Shown: positions 1-9,024 of the stretch, piece after piece
Layout of the letters: the number at the start of each line of letters is the position of its first letter
Numbering within the stretch: the first letter of the stretch is position 1
The notes under the pieces: generated by a model
Told to the model about the DNA's origin: nothing
The model's input: only the letters and a program-made list of their open reading frames with translations
The model's database searches: none
Made by a program: the position numbers and the translations under genes
Origin: JAOPZW01 sp963789015
Lineage (GTDB): Bacteria; Actinomycetota; Thermoleophilia; Solirubrobacterales; Solirubrobacteraceae
DNA length: 64,000 nt
NCBI GenBank assembly: GCA_963789015.1
Contig: CAWBIU010000001.1
Location: 1,860,001-1,924,000, forward strand
Direction: 5' to 3'

Positions 1-227
1 AGCGTGGCGACCTCGAGCAGCGTCTCGGGCGGGAGTCGCAGCCATGCGGCGTGCCCACCGGTGAGTGTCTCGAGGCCAACTTCGGACAGCGCTTCGACGA
101 GGACGCCGGCGCCGTCGCTGACCAGCTCGAAGCCCAGGACGCCCATCCCGGCGTCGAGAACCGGCTGGCGGGCGACCAGAACCTCGCGGGCGGGAGCCGC
201 GAGCGCGGCTTCGCGTTGGCCGGACAT
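1..227 (-). CDS. EAL/HDOD-type signalling protein, N-terminal part (runs off the window)
   Basis: Reading down from an ATG at 227 gives 75 codons with no stop before the window edge. The start is preceded by a GGGAGA Shine-Dalgarno-like stretch. Residues 15-35 contain VLVARQPVLDAGMGVLGFE, matching the characteristic opening VARQPIFD...GYELLFR of YuxH/CdgJ-type proteins, in which a degenerate EAL domain precedes an HDOD domain. A later stretch, HAAWLRLPPETLLE, fits the following family pattern (F-x-N-F-P-P-E). Such proteins are c-di-GMP-linked regulators, often catalytically inactive. Only the first quarter is visible, so catalytic status and the HDOD domain cannot be checked. It is divergent from the cox cluster with a 143-bp shared upstream region. 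Confidence 0.7.
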   Translation of the reverse strand, partial: MSGQREAALAAPAREVLVARQPVLDAGMGVLGFELVSDGAGVLVEALSEVGLETLTGGHAAWLRLPPETLLEVAT

Positions 228-284
228 GGCTCTCCCGTCATCGTCCGCGGGCTCGCGGCGCTTGAGCGCAGACCGCGCGACCCG

Positions 285-327
285 ACACGTGTTGGTGTTG
301 GCGGCGAACCGGCGAGAGGAATATCGT
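285..327 (+). promoter_or_regulatory. Putative promoter of the cox-like operon
   Basis: A TTGGCG box at 298-303 and a TATCGT box at 322-327 are separated by 18 bp, a reasonable sigma70-type arrangement. This would give a leader of roughly 35 nt ending in the GAGGAGAGG Shine-Dalgarno before the coxS ATG at 371. A perfect 8-bp palindrome, ACACGTGT, lies at 285-292 just upstream of the -35 box and could be an operator. The assignment is by inspection only. Confidence 0.35.
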
Positions 328-370
328 CGAGCGCTCGACCGGCGTTCATCGCAGAGAGAAGAGGAGAGGA

Positions 371-882
<512 letters not shown>

Positions 883-886
<4 letters not shown>

Positions 887-3354
887 GCGCCACCGCCGAC
901 CGCACCGAGACGGGCAACGGCCACGTCGGCCGTTCCCTCAGGCGCAAGGAGGACCCGCGCCTGATCACGGGCCGCGCCCTCTACACCGACGACATGGCGC
1001 CCCCGGGCACGCTCCACGCGGCGATCGTCCGCTCGCCCGAGGCCAACGCGAAGATCCTCTCCATCGACACGAGCGCCGCCGCGGCGATCCCCGGCATCAT
1101 CGCCGTCTATACCGGCGACGACCAGGACGACATCGCGGCGCCGTGCCCGATGGTGTGGGTCCCGCCGGGCGTCGACGTGCACGTCCCCGACCACTGGCCG
1201 CTGGCCAAGGGCAAGGTCGGCTACGTCGGCCAGGCCGTCGCCGTCGTCCTCGGCGCCGACAAGTACGCCGTCGTCGACGCGGCCGAGCAGGTCATCGTGG
1301 AGTACGAGCCGCTGCCCGCCGTCGTCGACCCCGAGAAGGCGCTCGAGGAGGGCTCGCCGCTCGTCCACGAGGAGTACGGCACGAACAAGGTCTTCGAGTG
1401 GTCGCTGCCCGGCGGCGACGTCGAGGCCGCGCTGGCCGACTCGGACGTCGTCATCGAGCGGCGCGTCGTCAACCATCGCACCGCCGGCGCGGCCATCGAG
1501 CCGCGCGCCTACGTCGCCGAGTGGCGACAGGGCCGCATGACGATGTGGAGCTCGACGCAGATCCCGCACATCGCGCGCGTGATCCTGTCGATCCAGCTCG
1601 GCATCAGCGAGGACAAGATCCGCGTCGTCGCGCCCGAGGTCGGCGGCGGCTTCGGCTCCAAGCTGCAGGTCTACGGCGAGGAGGTCCTCGTCTGCTGGGC
1701 CTCGCGCAAGACCGGGCGCCCGGTGAAGTTCACCGCGACGCGCACCGACGACATGACCGTCTGCCACCACGGGCGCGACCAGATCGACCACGTCCGGATG
1801 GGCGCCAAGCGCGACGGGACCGTCACCGGCCTGCACGTGAAGATCATCCAGGACTGCGGCTCCTACCACCTCATCGAGGGGCCGATGATCCCCACGCTGA
1901 GCGCGTGCGTGACCCCCGGGCCGTACAAGTTCACGGCGACGAAGACGGACATCGTCGGCGTCTTCACGAACAAGTTCACGACCGACGCGATCCGCGGCGC
2001 GGGTCGGCCCGAGGCCACGCACATGCTCGAGCTGTGCATGGACCAGATGGCCGACGAGCTGGGCATGGACCGCCTCGAGCTGCGGCGCAAGAACTTCGTG
2101 ACCGACTTCCCGGCCGCGATGCCGCACGGATTCATCTACGACTCGGGCAACTACGGGGGCACGCTGGACAAGTGCCTGGAGATGTTCGACCTCGACGGCT
2201 TCCGCCGCGAGCAGGAGGAGCTGCGCTCCAAGGGCGTGTACCGCGGCGTCGGGTTCTCGACCTACGTCGAGATCTGCGGCCTCGGGCCGTCGCGCGCGCT
2301 CGGCCCGAAGGGCTGGGGCATGCAGGGCGGCTACTTCGAGTCTGCGCAGTGTCGCGTCAACCCGACCGGCTCGGTGACCGTCTACACGGGCTCCTCGCCG
2401 CACGGCCAGGGCCATGAGACGGGCTTCGCCCAGATCGTCGCCGACCGCCTCGGGATCGACCCCGAGAACGTCGAGGTCCTGCACGGCGACACCGATGCCG
2501 GCCCGTTCGGCAAGAACACCTACGGCTCGCGCTCGCTGGCCGTCGGCGGTGAGGCGCTCGCTCGCGCTGCCGAGAAGGTCCAGGACAAGGCCAAGCGGAT
2601 CGTCGCCCACCAGCTCGAGGCGGCGCCCGAGGACGTCGAGCTGTCCGACGGCCGCTACCAGGTGCGCGGCTCGCCGGAGAAGTCGATGACGCTGGCCGAC
2701 ATCGCCGGCGAGGCCTACATCCCCCAGGACCTGCCCCAGGGGATGGAGGCGGGGCTCGACGAGATCTGCTTCTACGACCCGGAGAATTTCGTCTGGCCGT
2801 TCGGCGCGCACGCGTGCGTGACCGAGGTCGACCCGGAGACCGGCAAGGTCAAGGTCGTCCGCTACGTCGCGGTCGACGACTGCGGCCCGGCCATCAACCC
2901 GATGCTCATCGACGGCCAGGTCCACGGCGGCGCCGTGCACGCGATCGGCCAGGCGATCTACGAGCAGGTCGTCTACGACAACGACGGCCAGCTCATCACG
3001 AGCACGTTCGTCGACTACGCCCTGCCCACCGCGGCCGAGATGCCGATGTTCGAGACCGGGCGCACCGAGACGCCGTCGCCGACGAACACGCTCGGCGTCA
3101 AGGGCGTCGGCGAGGCGGCGACGATCGCGGCGTCGCCCGCCGTGGTGCAGTCCGTCGTGGACGCGCTCAAGCCGTTCGGCGTGACCGAGCTGGAGATGCC
3201 GCTGACGCCGCTCCGCGTCTGGCAGGCGATCCAGGCGGCCAAGGGCGAGGGCCCGGGGCCGCGGTCGACCGAGCAGGGCCGGGACGTCGGCGAGCACGGG
3301 CTGGGCTCCTCCGGCTCCGGCCCGGCGAGCCCGAGCGAGGGAGGTGGGTCGTGA
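883..3354 (+). CDS. coxL: CoxL-like molybdopterin-binding large subunit, form II type
   Basis: An 823-aa xanthine dehydrogenase-family catalytic subunit. The start is the GTG at 883, overlapping the coxS stop; the open frame extends further upstream only inside coxS. The N-terminal ald_Xan_dh_C-type domain begins VGRSLRRKEDPRLITG. The active-site loop reads IRGAGRPEA (R371-R375), as in form II enzymes (AYRGAGR), and lacks the AYRCSFR cysteine motif that binds copper in true form I CO dehydrogenase. The catalytic glutamate is in GVKGVGEAA (E744). It binds the molybdopterin cytosine dinucleotide cofactor and hydroxylates an unknown substrate; CO oxidation is unproven for form II. The C-terminal tail after about residue 780 is Gly/Ser/Pro-rich. 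Confidence 0.93.
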
Positions 3355-4205
3355 TCCCGCCCGCATTCGAGTACACGGCGCCGGCGTCGGTCGAGGAGGC
3401 GCTGAGCGCGCTCGCCGGCGGTGGTGAGGACGCGAAGCTGCTGGCCGGCGGGCACTCGCTGCTGCCGCTCATGAAGCTGCGCCTCGCCGCGCCGACGCTG
3501 CTCGTCGACCTGCGCAACGTCCCCGGCCTGCGCGGGTTCGAGCGTTCGAACGGCGACTGGCGGTTCGGGCCGATGACCCGGCACGTCGACCTGCAGTCGT
3601 CGCCGGAGCTCGGCGTCATCGCGGTCGTGGCGTCGCAGATCGCCGACCAGCAGGTGCGCAACCGCGGCACGATCGGCGGCTCGATGTCGCACGGCGACCC
3701 GGCCTCTGATCTGCCCACCGTCCTGCTGGCGACGGACGGGACGGTCACGCTGACCAGCGCCGGAGGCGCGACGCGCGACGTCGCGGCGGCCGACCTGTTC
3801 GTGGACTACCTGACCACGGCGGTGCAACCCGGCGAGGTCATGACCGAGATCCGCATTCCCGCGATGGACGGCTACGGCTGGGGCTACGAGAAGTTCACCC
3901 GCCGCGCCGAGGACTGGGCGATGGTCGGCGTCTGCGCGCTGGTCAAGAAGGGCGCCGGCGGCGAGTGCGAGGACGTCCGCGTCGGCCTCACGCACATGGC
4001 CCAGATACCGCTGCGGGCGACCGCGGTGGAGTCGGCGCTACGCGGCCAGCCGCTCGACGCGGGCTCGATCGCGCGCGCCGCCGAGCAGGCCGCCGAGGGC
4101 ACCGACCCGCCCGGCGACCTCAACGCCACGCCGGACTACAAGCGCCACCTCGCGCGGGTGCTGACGAGGAGAGCGCTGGAGCAGGCGGCCGGGGTCTCGT
4201 CCTGA
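3351..4205 (+). CDS. coxM: CoxM-type FAD-binding medium subunit
   Basis: A 284-aa flavoprotein subunit. It starts at GTG 3351, overlapping the coxL stop (GTGA). The two FAD-binding signatures of the family are present: AGGHSLLPLMK near residue 35 and NRGTIGGSMSHGDPASDLP near residue 110. The C-terminal CO_deh_flav_C domain follows. It accepts electrons from CoxS and passes them to the quinone pool or another acceptor. The order S-L-M differs from the classical Oligotropha M-S-L order but is common for form II clusters in actinobacteria. Translation is coupled to the next gene by a CTGA overlap. Confidence 0.93.
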   Translation: MIPPAFEYTAPASVEEALSALAGGGEDAKLLAGGHSLLPLMKLRLAAPTLLVDLRNVPGLRGFERSNGDWRFGPMTRHVDLQSSPELGVIAVVASQIADQQVRNRGTIGGSMSHGDPASDLPTVLLATDGTVTLTSAGGATRDVAAADLFVDYLTTAVQPGEVMTEIRIPAMDGYGWGYEKFTRRAEDWAMVGVCALVKKGAGGECEDVRVGLTHMAQIPLRATAVESALRGQPLDAGSIARAAEQAAEGTDPPGDLNATPDYKRHLARVLTRRALEQAAGVSS

Positions 4206-5050
4206 GCGGACCCTTCGCGTCTCCGGGCGCGGTCGGCGAGGCGCTGCGCGAGCAGCGCTACCTCGCCGACCGCGCCCTCTCGACCACGGTGTTCCTGGCC
4301 GCCGAGCTGGGCCAGCCGGTCCTCCTCGAGGGCGAGGCCGGTGTCGGAAAGACGGAGGTGGCCAAGGCGCTGGCCGGCGCGACCGGTGCCCGCCTCATCC
4401 GGCTGCAGTGCCACGAGGGCATCGACGTCCACCAGGCGCTCTACGACTGGGACTACGCACGCCAGCTGCTGGCGCTGCGCGCCGCCGAGGGCGGCGTCGA
4501 CGAGGGCGAGCTGTTCTCCCGGCGTTACCTGTTGCGCCGGCCGCTGCTCGAGGCGCTCGAGCACGACGGCCCCGTGGTCCTGCTCGTCGACGAGGTCGAC
4601 CGCGCCGACGACGAGTTCGAGGCCTTCCTGCTCGAGCTGCTCAGCGACTTCCAGGTGACGATCCCCGAGCTCGGCGAGACGATCGCCGCGACCGAGCGGC
4701 CGCTCGTGATGCTGACCTCGAACCGCACGCGCGAGCTGCACGACGCGCTCAAGCGCCGCTGCCTGTACCACTGGATCGACTACCCGACGCCCGAGCGCGA
4801 GGCGGAGATCGTCCGCGCCCGCGTGCCCGGCATCTCCGACGCGATCACGTTCCGCGTGTGCGACGCCGTCGCGCGGCTGCGCGAGGCGGAGCTCTACAAG
4901 CTCCCCGGCGTCGGCGAGACGATCGCCTGGGCCCAGGCGCTCACCGCGCTGGGCGAGGGAACGGACCTCGAGGAGACCCTCGGGGTGGCCCTCAAGGTCC
5001 GCGAGGACCTCGAGCGCGTCCGGCAGATCGGCCTCCTCGAGGGTGTCTGA
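4202..5050 (+). CDS. coxD: MoxR-family AAA+ ATPase (CoxD-like) for cofactor maturation
   Basis: Residues from about 10 to 280 match MoxR/CoxD ATPases: Walker A GEAGVGKTE (from residue 44), Walker B VVLLVDEVDRADDEFEAF and a sensor-1 Asn in MLTSNRTREL. With the VWA protein CoxE it forms a chaperone pair that remodels the apo-enzyme or inserts the active-site sulfur/metal. The start is unusual. No ATG, GTG or TTG lies near the expected N-terminus, but a CTG at 4202 overlaps the coxM stop as CTGA, exactly the geometry of the GTGA/ATGA overlaps used at other junctions of this operon. CTG initiation is therefore inferred. It overlaps coxE by 8 bp. Confidence 0.85.
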   Translation: MSGPFASPGAVGEALREQRYLADRALSTTVFLAAELGQPVLLEGEAGVGKTEVAKALAGATGARLIRLQCHEGIDVHQALYDWDYARQLLALRAAEGGVDEGELFSRRYLLRRPLLEALEHDGPVVLLVDEVDRADDEFEAFLLELLSDFQVTIPELGETIAATERPLVMLTSNRTRELHDALKRRCLYHWIDYPTPEREAEIVRARVPGISDAITFRVCDAVARLREAELYKLPGVGETIAWAQALTALGEGTDLEETLGVALKVREDLERVRQIGLLEGV

Positions 5051-6170
5051 GGCCGTCACCGATCGCCTCGTCGCGCTCGCCGACGTCCTGCGCGCCGGCG
5101 GGGTGCGCATCGGCACGGGCGAGATCGAGACGGCGCACCGCGCCCTGGCCGCCATCGACGCGTCCTCGCGCGAGGACTCCTACCTGGCGCTCCGCGCGGT
5201 GCTGTGCTCGCGGCACGCCGACTGGCCGGCGTTCGACGTCGCCTTCGCGGCCGTCTTCGGCGTCGCCTCCGAGCGCACGCCGCGCACCGAGCCGCTGCTG
5301 CCGCCGACCGCGTCCAACGTGCTGCCGCAGATCGCCGTTCCGCCGACGCCCGGCCCCGCCCCCGGGGTCGCGGACGAGGACGCCGCCGTGCGCCCGTCGG
5401 CCTACAGCGACATCGAGCTGATCAACGACAAGGACTTCGCCGAGCTCACCGACGCCGAGCGCGCCGTCGCGCGGGCGATCATCGTCCGCCTCGCGCGCCG
5501 CATGCCCCAGCGCGAGTCGCGCCGCACGCGGCCCGTGCGCCGGCGCGGCGTGCGCCCGGACCTGCAGGCCACGGTACGCGCCTCGCTGCGCCACGGCGGC
5601 GAGCCGCTCGAGCGCCGCTGGCGCGCGCACCGCACCGGGCCGCGGAAGCTCGTGCTCGTGTGCGACGTCTCGGGCTCGATGGCGCCGTATGCGCGCATGC
5701 TGCTGCAGTACCTGCACGCCGCCGTGGCCACCCACCGGCGCGTCGAGGCGTTCGTCTTCGGCACGCGGCTGACGCGGATCACCAACGAGCTCGGCGTCCG
5801 CGATCCCGACCGCGCGCTGGACCGCGCCGCCGCGGCCGTCGTGGACTGGTCGGGCGGCACGCGGATCGGCGCGTCGATCGCCGAGCTCAACCGCGTGCAC
5901 GGGCGCCGGCTGGGGCGCGCGTCGGTGATCGTGATCCTCTCCGACGGCTGGGACCGCGGCGACCCCGCGCTGCTGTCGGCGGAGATGGAGCGCCTGCGGC
6001 GCACCGCGTACCGGCTCATCTGGCTCAACCCGCTCAAGGCCGCGCCGGGCTACGAGCCGCTGGCGCGCGGGATGGCCGCGGCGGTGCCGCATACTGATCA
6101 TTTCCTGGCCGGCAACTCGCTGGCCTCGCTGATGGAGCTCGCCGACCTGCTCGAAGGAGGACTGACATGA
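5043..6170 (+). CDS. coxE: CoxE-like von Willebrand factor A domain protein
   Basis: A 375-aa protein starting at GTG 5043 inside the end of moxR. The N-terminal half is the helical region typical of VWA_CoxE proteins, with a variable Pro-rich linker at about residues 85-115. The C-terminal VWA domain begins KLVLVCDVSGSMAPYARML, with the MIDAS motif D-x-S-x-S starting at D208. Later metal-site residues are in SGGTRIG and LSDGWDRGD. It partners the MoxR ATPase in maturation of the CoxL active site. The stop codon overlaps the ATG of the next gene (ATGA). Confidence 0.9.
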   Translation: MSEAVTDRLVALADVLRAGGVRIGTGEIETAHRALAAIDASSREDSYLALRAVLCSRHADWPAFDVAFAAVFGVASERTPRTEPLLPPTASNVLPQIAVPPTPGPAPGVADEDAAVRPSAYSDIELINDKDFAELTDAERAVARAIIVRLARRMPQRESRRTRPVRRRGVRPDLQATVRASLRHGGEPLERRWRAHRTGPRKLVLVCDVSGSMAPYARMLLQYLHAAVATHRRVEAFVFGTRLTRITNELGVRDPDRALDRAAAAVVDWSGGTRIGASIAELNRVHGRRLGRASVIVILSDGWDRGDPALLSAEMERLRRTAYRLIWLNPLKAAPGYEPLARGMAAAVPHTDHFLAGNSLASLMELADLLEGGLT

Positions 6171-6481
6171 GGGACGTGCTCGAGGACGTCGACGCCTGGA
6201 CCGCGCGCGGCGACAAGGTGGCGCTGGCCATGGTCGTCGGGGTCAAGCGCTCGGCGCCGCGCCCGCCCGGGGCGAAGATGGCGATCAACGACAGGGGCGA
6301 CGTCTCCGGCGCCGTGTCGGGCGGCTGCGTCGAGGGCGCCGTCGTGCAGGCGGCGGAGGACGTCCTCAACGGCGGCGTGCCGCAGCTCCTGCACTTCGGC
6401 ATCGCCGACGAGGAGGCGTGGGACGTCGGGCTGCCGTGCGGCGGCGAGATCGACGTCTGGGTGGAGCGCTACGAGCCGTGA
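6167..6481 (+). CDS. Stand-alone XdhC/CoxI N-terminal domain protein
   Basis: This 104-aa protein consists only of the XdhC_CoxI domain: SAPRPPGAKMAIN near residue 30, SGGCVEGAV near residue 48, and a terminal GLPCGGEIDVWVE. The ATG at 6167 has a GAAGGAGG Shine-Dalgarno and overlaps the coxE stop. XdhC-like proteins bind the molybdopterin cofactor, assist its sulfuration and deliver it to the apo-enzyme. The conserved Cys pair (GGCVEG and LPCGG) suggests it can bind a cofactor or cluster. It is followed by a second, longer XdhC-like protein, so the XdhC function is split or duplicated here. Confidence 0.88.
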   Translation: MRDVLEDVDAWTARGDKVALAMVVGVKRSAPRPPGAKMAINDRGDVSGAVSGGCVEGAVVQAAEDVLNGGVPQLLHFGIADEEAWDVGLPCGGEIDVWVERYEP

Positions 6482-7257
6482 GCCAGTCCCCGCACGGCGC
6501 GTTCGCCGAGCTCGCGCGCAGCGAGGGCCGCGGCGCGCTGGTCACCGTGATTCGGAGCCCCACCCACCCCGACCTCGGCGCCCGGATGCTCGTCCGGCCC
6601 GACGGGTCGACGAGCGGCTCGCTCGGCGACGAGGCGCTCGAGCGCACGGCGGCCGAGTTCGCCGACGAGCTCATGTGGTCCGAGCGCTCCGAGGCGCGCG
6701 AGGTGGGCGACGTCCTCCTGTTCGTCGACGTCGTCTTCCCGGCGCCGCGGCTGGTCATCTTCGGCGCGATCGACTTCGCCGCCCAGCTGTGCACGCTGGC
6801 GCGGACGAGCGGCTGGCGCCCCTACGTCGTCGACCCGCGCGGCTTCTTCGCCCGACCCGACCGCTTCCCGGACGCCGAGGAGGTCATCGTCGGCTGGCCC
6901 GACAAGGCGTTCGAGCGCCTGGGCGGGATCGACCGCGCGATGTCGATCGCCGTGCTCACGCACGACCCGAAGCTCGACGACGCCGCGCTCGAGCTCGCGC
7001 TGCGCTCCCCCGCCGCCTACGTCGGGGCGATGGGGTCGCACCGCGCGCAGGCCAAGCGCCGCGAGCGCTTGCTGGCCAAGGGGTTCACCGACGGGGAGCT
7101 CGAGCGGCTGTCGGCGCCGATCGGGCTCGACCTCGGCGCGCTGACGCCGGAGGAGACCGCGCTGTCGATCATGAGCGAGGTCGTCGCGCTGCGCCGCGGG
7201 CGCGACGGCGGGCGCCTGGCCCACGCGGGCGGGCGGATCCACGAGGTCGAGGCGTGA
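6478..7257 (+). CDS. XdhC-family protein with Rossmann C-terminal domain
   Basis: The 259-aa protein starts at GTG 6478, overlapping the previous stop. Residues 1-95 resemble an XdhC N-domain that has lost the GGCVEG and LPCGG cysteine motifs. From about residue 97 a Rossmann fold begins (RLVIFGAIDFAAQL), and the C-terminus has the family signature YVGAMGSHRAQAKRR followed by IGLDLGALTPEETALSI. The usual GxGxxA nucleotide loop is altered to GAIDFA. It probably works with the preceding cysteine-containing XdhC domain in molybdenum cofactor sulfuration or insertion. The distribution of functions between the two is inferred. Confidence 0.85.
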   Translation: MSQSPHGAFAELARSEGRGALVTVIRSPTHPDLGARMLVRPDGSTSGSLGDEALERTAAEFADELMWSERSEAREVGDVLLFVDVVFPAPRLVIFGAIDFAAQLCTLARTSGWRPYVVDPRGFFARPDRFPDAEEVIVGWPDKAFERLGGIDRAMSIAVLTHDPKLDDAALELALRSPAAYVGAMGSHRAQAKRRERLLAKGFTDGELERLSAPIGLDLGALTPEETALSIMSEVVALRRGRDGGRLAHAGGRIHEVEA

Positions 7258-7823
7258 TCGCAGGCGTCGTGCTGGCCGCCGGGGCCGGCCGGCGCTTCGG
7301 ATCACCCAAGCAGCTGGCCGACCTCGACGGCGTGCCGCTGCTGCAGCACGCGATCGACGCGATGCTCGCCGTGCCCGCGCTGGACGGCGTGATCGTCGTC
7401 CTCGGCGCGGCGGCCGAGCACGTCGCCGCGGCCGTGCAGTTCGCCGATGCCGAGGCCGTCGTGTGTGAGGACTGGGAGGAGGGGATGGCCGCCTCGCTGC
7501 GCTGCGGCGTGGCGGCGGCGGGCGACTCGGACTGGGTCGTGGTCACGCTCGGCGACATGCCGGGCGTCACGCCGGAGGCGATCGAGGCGGTGATCGCCGC
7601 CACCGGCCCGGGCGCCGATGCGGTGCGCGCCGAGTACGGCGGACGGCCCGGCCATCCCGTCGCGCTGAGCCGCGCGCTGTTCGATCGGGTGGCCGAGCTG
7701 CGAGGGGACGTCGGCGCGCGCGAGCTTCTCGCTAGCGTCGCGGTCCGCCCGGTCGAGGCGCTGCATCTCGCGCGCCCCGACGACGTCGACACCCCCGAGG
7801 AGCTGGAGGCGATCAGGACATGA
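7254..7823 (+). CDS. MobA/MocA-like molybdenum cofactor nucleotidyltransferase
   Basis: A 189-aa protein from GTG 7254 (GTGA overlap). It opens with the nucleotidyltransferase signature VLAAGAGRRFGSPKQLADLDG, equivalent to LAAGxSxRMGxxK in MobA/MocA. A metal-binding aspartate lies in VVTLGDMPGVTPE. MocA-type enzymes attach CMP to molybdopterin to give the dinucleotide form used by xanthine oxidase-family enzymes, which fits the genomic position. Substrate choice (CTP or GTP) cannot be read from the sequence. The stop overlaps the coxG ATG. Confidence 0.88.
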   Translation: MIAGVVLAAGAGRRFGSPKQLADLDGVPLLQHAIDAMLAVPALDGVIVVLGAAAEHVAAAVQFADAEAVVCEDWEEGMAASLRCGVAAAGDSDWVVVTLGDMPGVTPEAIEAVIAATGPGADAVRAEYGGRPGHPVALSRALFDRVAELRGDVGARELLASVAVRPVEALHLARPDDVDTPEELEAIRT

Positions 7824-8992
7824 AGCTCGAGCAGTCGTTCACCGTCGCCGCTCCGGTCGAGCAGGTGTGGGCCGCCCTCGTCGACGTCGAGCGCGTCGCG
7901 CCGTGCCTCCCGGGCGCCGAGATCACCGGCCGCGAGGACGACGGCTCCTACACGGGCAACTTCACGGTCAAGCTCGGGCCGACGACGGCCGCCTACGCGG
8001 GCCACCTCGAGGTGGAGTCCGTCGACGAGGAGTCGCGCACGACGACGATGAGCGCGCGCGGGAGCGACCGCCGCGGCCAGGGCAGCGCGAACGCGACGAT
8101 CGTCTCGCGCGTGACCGAGCAGGCCGGCGGGACGCGCGTCGACGTGTCCACCGACTTCGCGATCACCGGCCGCCTGGCGCGCTTCGGCCGCGCGGGGATG
8201 ATGGACGACATCTCCCAGCGCCTGCTGCGCGAGTTCGCCGACTGCCTGCAGAGCCGCCTCGAGGGCGCGCCCGCCGAGGCCGCGGGTCCCGCCGTCGTGC
8301 CGCCGCCCGTGACGTCGGGCGACGTGCCCGCCGAGGCCGCGGGCGGCGAGCCGGCGTCCGCCGACCCCGGCCGCGTGGGCACGCTCGGCGTGCCGGCGCC
8401 CGCCGAGCCGGGCCGCCAGCCCGTGGGCGCGACCGGCGGCGCCGCGCAGGACGACGCCGCCGAGCCGCCGGACCGCGACCCGGAGCCCGAGCTGACGCCC
8501 ACCCCGACGCCCCCGCCCGACGCGGTGTCGCCCTCGCCGCCGCCACCGGCCGGTGACGCCCAGGGCCGCGTCGGCACGTCCGGGGGCGGAGGCGCGCCGC
8601 CGGCGCCCGTCACCGGTCCGCCGCCGCCGCCCGGCGGCCGGCGGCGCCACAGCGAACCGGAGGCGGAGCCCGAGCCCGAGCCCGTCGCCGCCGAGGCCCC
8701 GCCTCCGCCCCCTCTGCCGGCCGACGTCGCCCCACCGCCCCTGACCGGCGCTCCGGTGACACCCGAGCCCGAGCCCAAGCCCGAGCCGGAGCCGGAGCCC
8801 GCCGCCGAGGCGCCGCCCGCGCGCGCTCCCGGGGGCGAGTACCTCACGCAGGCGCCGCTGCCCGAGGAGCCCGCGGTGCGCACGGAGTCGATCCCGCCGC
8901 CCGGGCGCGAGACGCCACCGGCGCCGCCGCCGAAGCGCTCGTCCGGCGGCCCGCTCGGCGCGCTCAAGCGGCTCTTCTCGCGCCGCAAGTAG
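7820..8992 (+). CDS. coxG: CoxG/SRPBCC-family protein with long proline-rich tail
   Basis: Residues 1-150 form a CoxG-type SRPBCC domain (KLEQSFTVAAPVEQVW, then VERVAPCLPGAEITG, and GRLARFGRAGMMDDIS). CoxG proteins help anchor or recruit the molybdenum hydroxylase to the membrane. The remaining 240 residues are very rich in Pro, Glu, Ala and Gly (repeated PEPEPxPEPEP and PPPP runs) with no hydrophobic segment. They end in a basic, possibly amphipathic tail, GPLGALKRLFSRRK. The ordinary CoxG transmembrane end is missing, so membrane contact, if any, may use this tail. The gene is the last of the coupled operon. The proline-rich tail keeps strong third-position GC bias in frame, so it looks genuine. 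Confidence 0.85.
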   Translation: MKLEQSFTVAAPVEQVWAALVDVERVAPCLPGAEITGREDDGSYTGNFTVKLGPTTAAYAGHLEVESVDEESRTTTMSARGSDRRGQGSANATIVSRVTEQAGGTRVDVSTDFAITGRLARFGRAGMMDDISQRLLREFADCLQSRLEGAPAEAAGPAVVPPPVTSGDVPAEAAGGEPASADPGRVGTLGVPAPAEPGRQPVGATGGAAQDDAAEPPDRDPEPELTPTPTPPPDAVSPSPPPPAGDAQGRVGTSGGGGAPPAPVTGPPPPPGGRRRHSEPEAEPEPEPVAAEAPPPPPLPADVAPPPLTGAPVTPEPEPKPEPEPEPAAEAPPARAPGGEYLTQAPLPEEPAVRTESIPPPGRETPPAPPPKRSSGGPLGALKRLFSRRK

Positions 8993-9004
8993 AAACATAC
9001 GCCT

Positions 9005-9020
9005 GTACGCGATAGCGTAC
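9005..9020 (+). promoter_or_regulatory. Palindrome overlapping a leaderless-type -10 box
   Basis: GTACGC-GATA-GCGTAC is a perfect 6-bp inverted repeat around a 4-nt centre. It contains TAGCGT (9013-9018), a TANNNT -10 box ending 6 nt before the ATG at 9025. The arrangement fits a leaderless transcript whose promoter is covered by a repressor operator. Function is inferred. Confidence 0.4.
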
Positions 9021-9024
9021 GGCC

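Noticed and set aside
8460..8960. Tandem repeat or CRISPR-like array in the Pro/Glu-rich end of coxG
   Set aside because: The repeats are short codon-level PEP/PPP runs within one frame, with no spacer-repeat periodicity.
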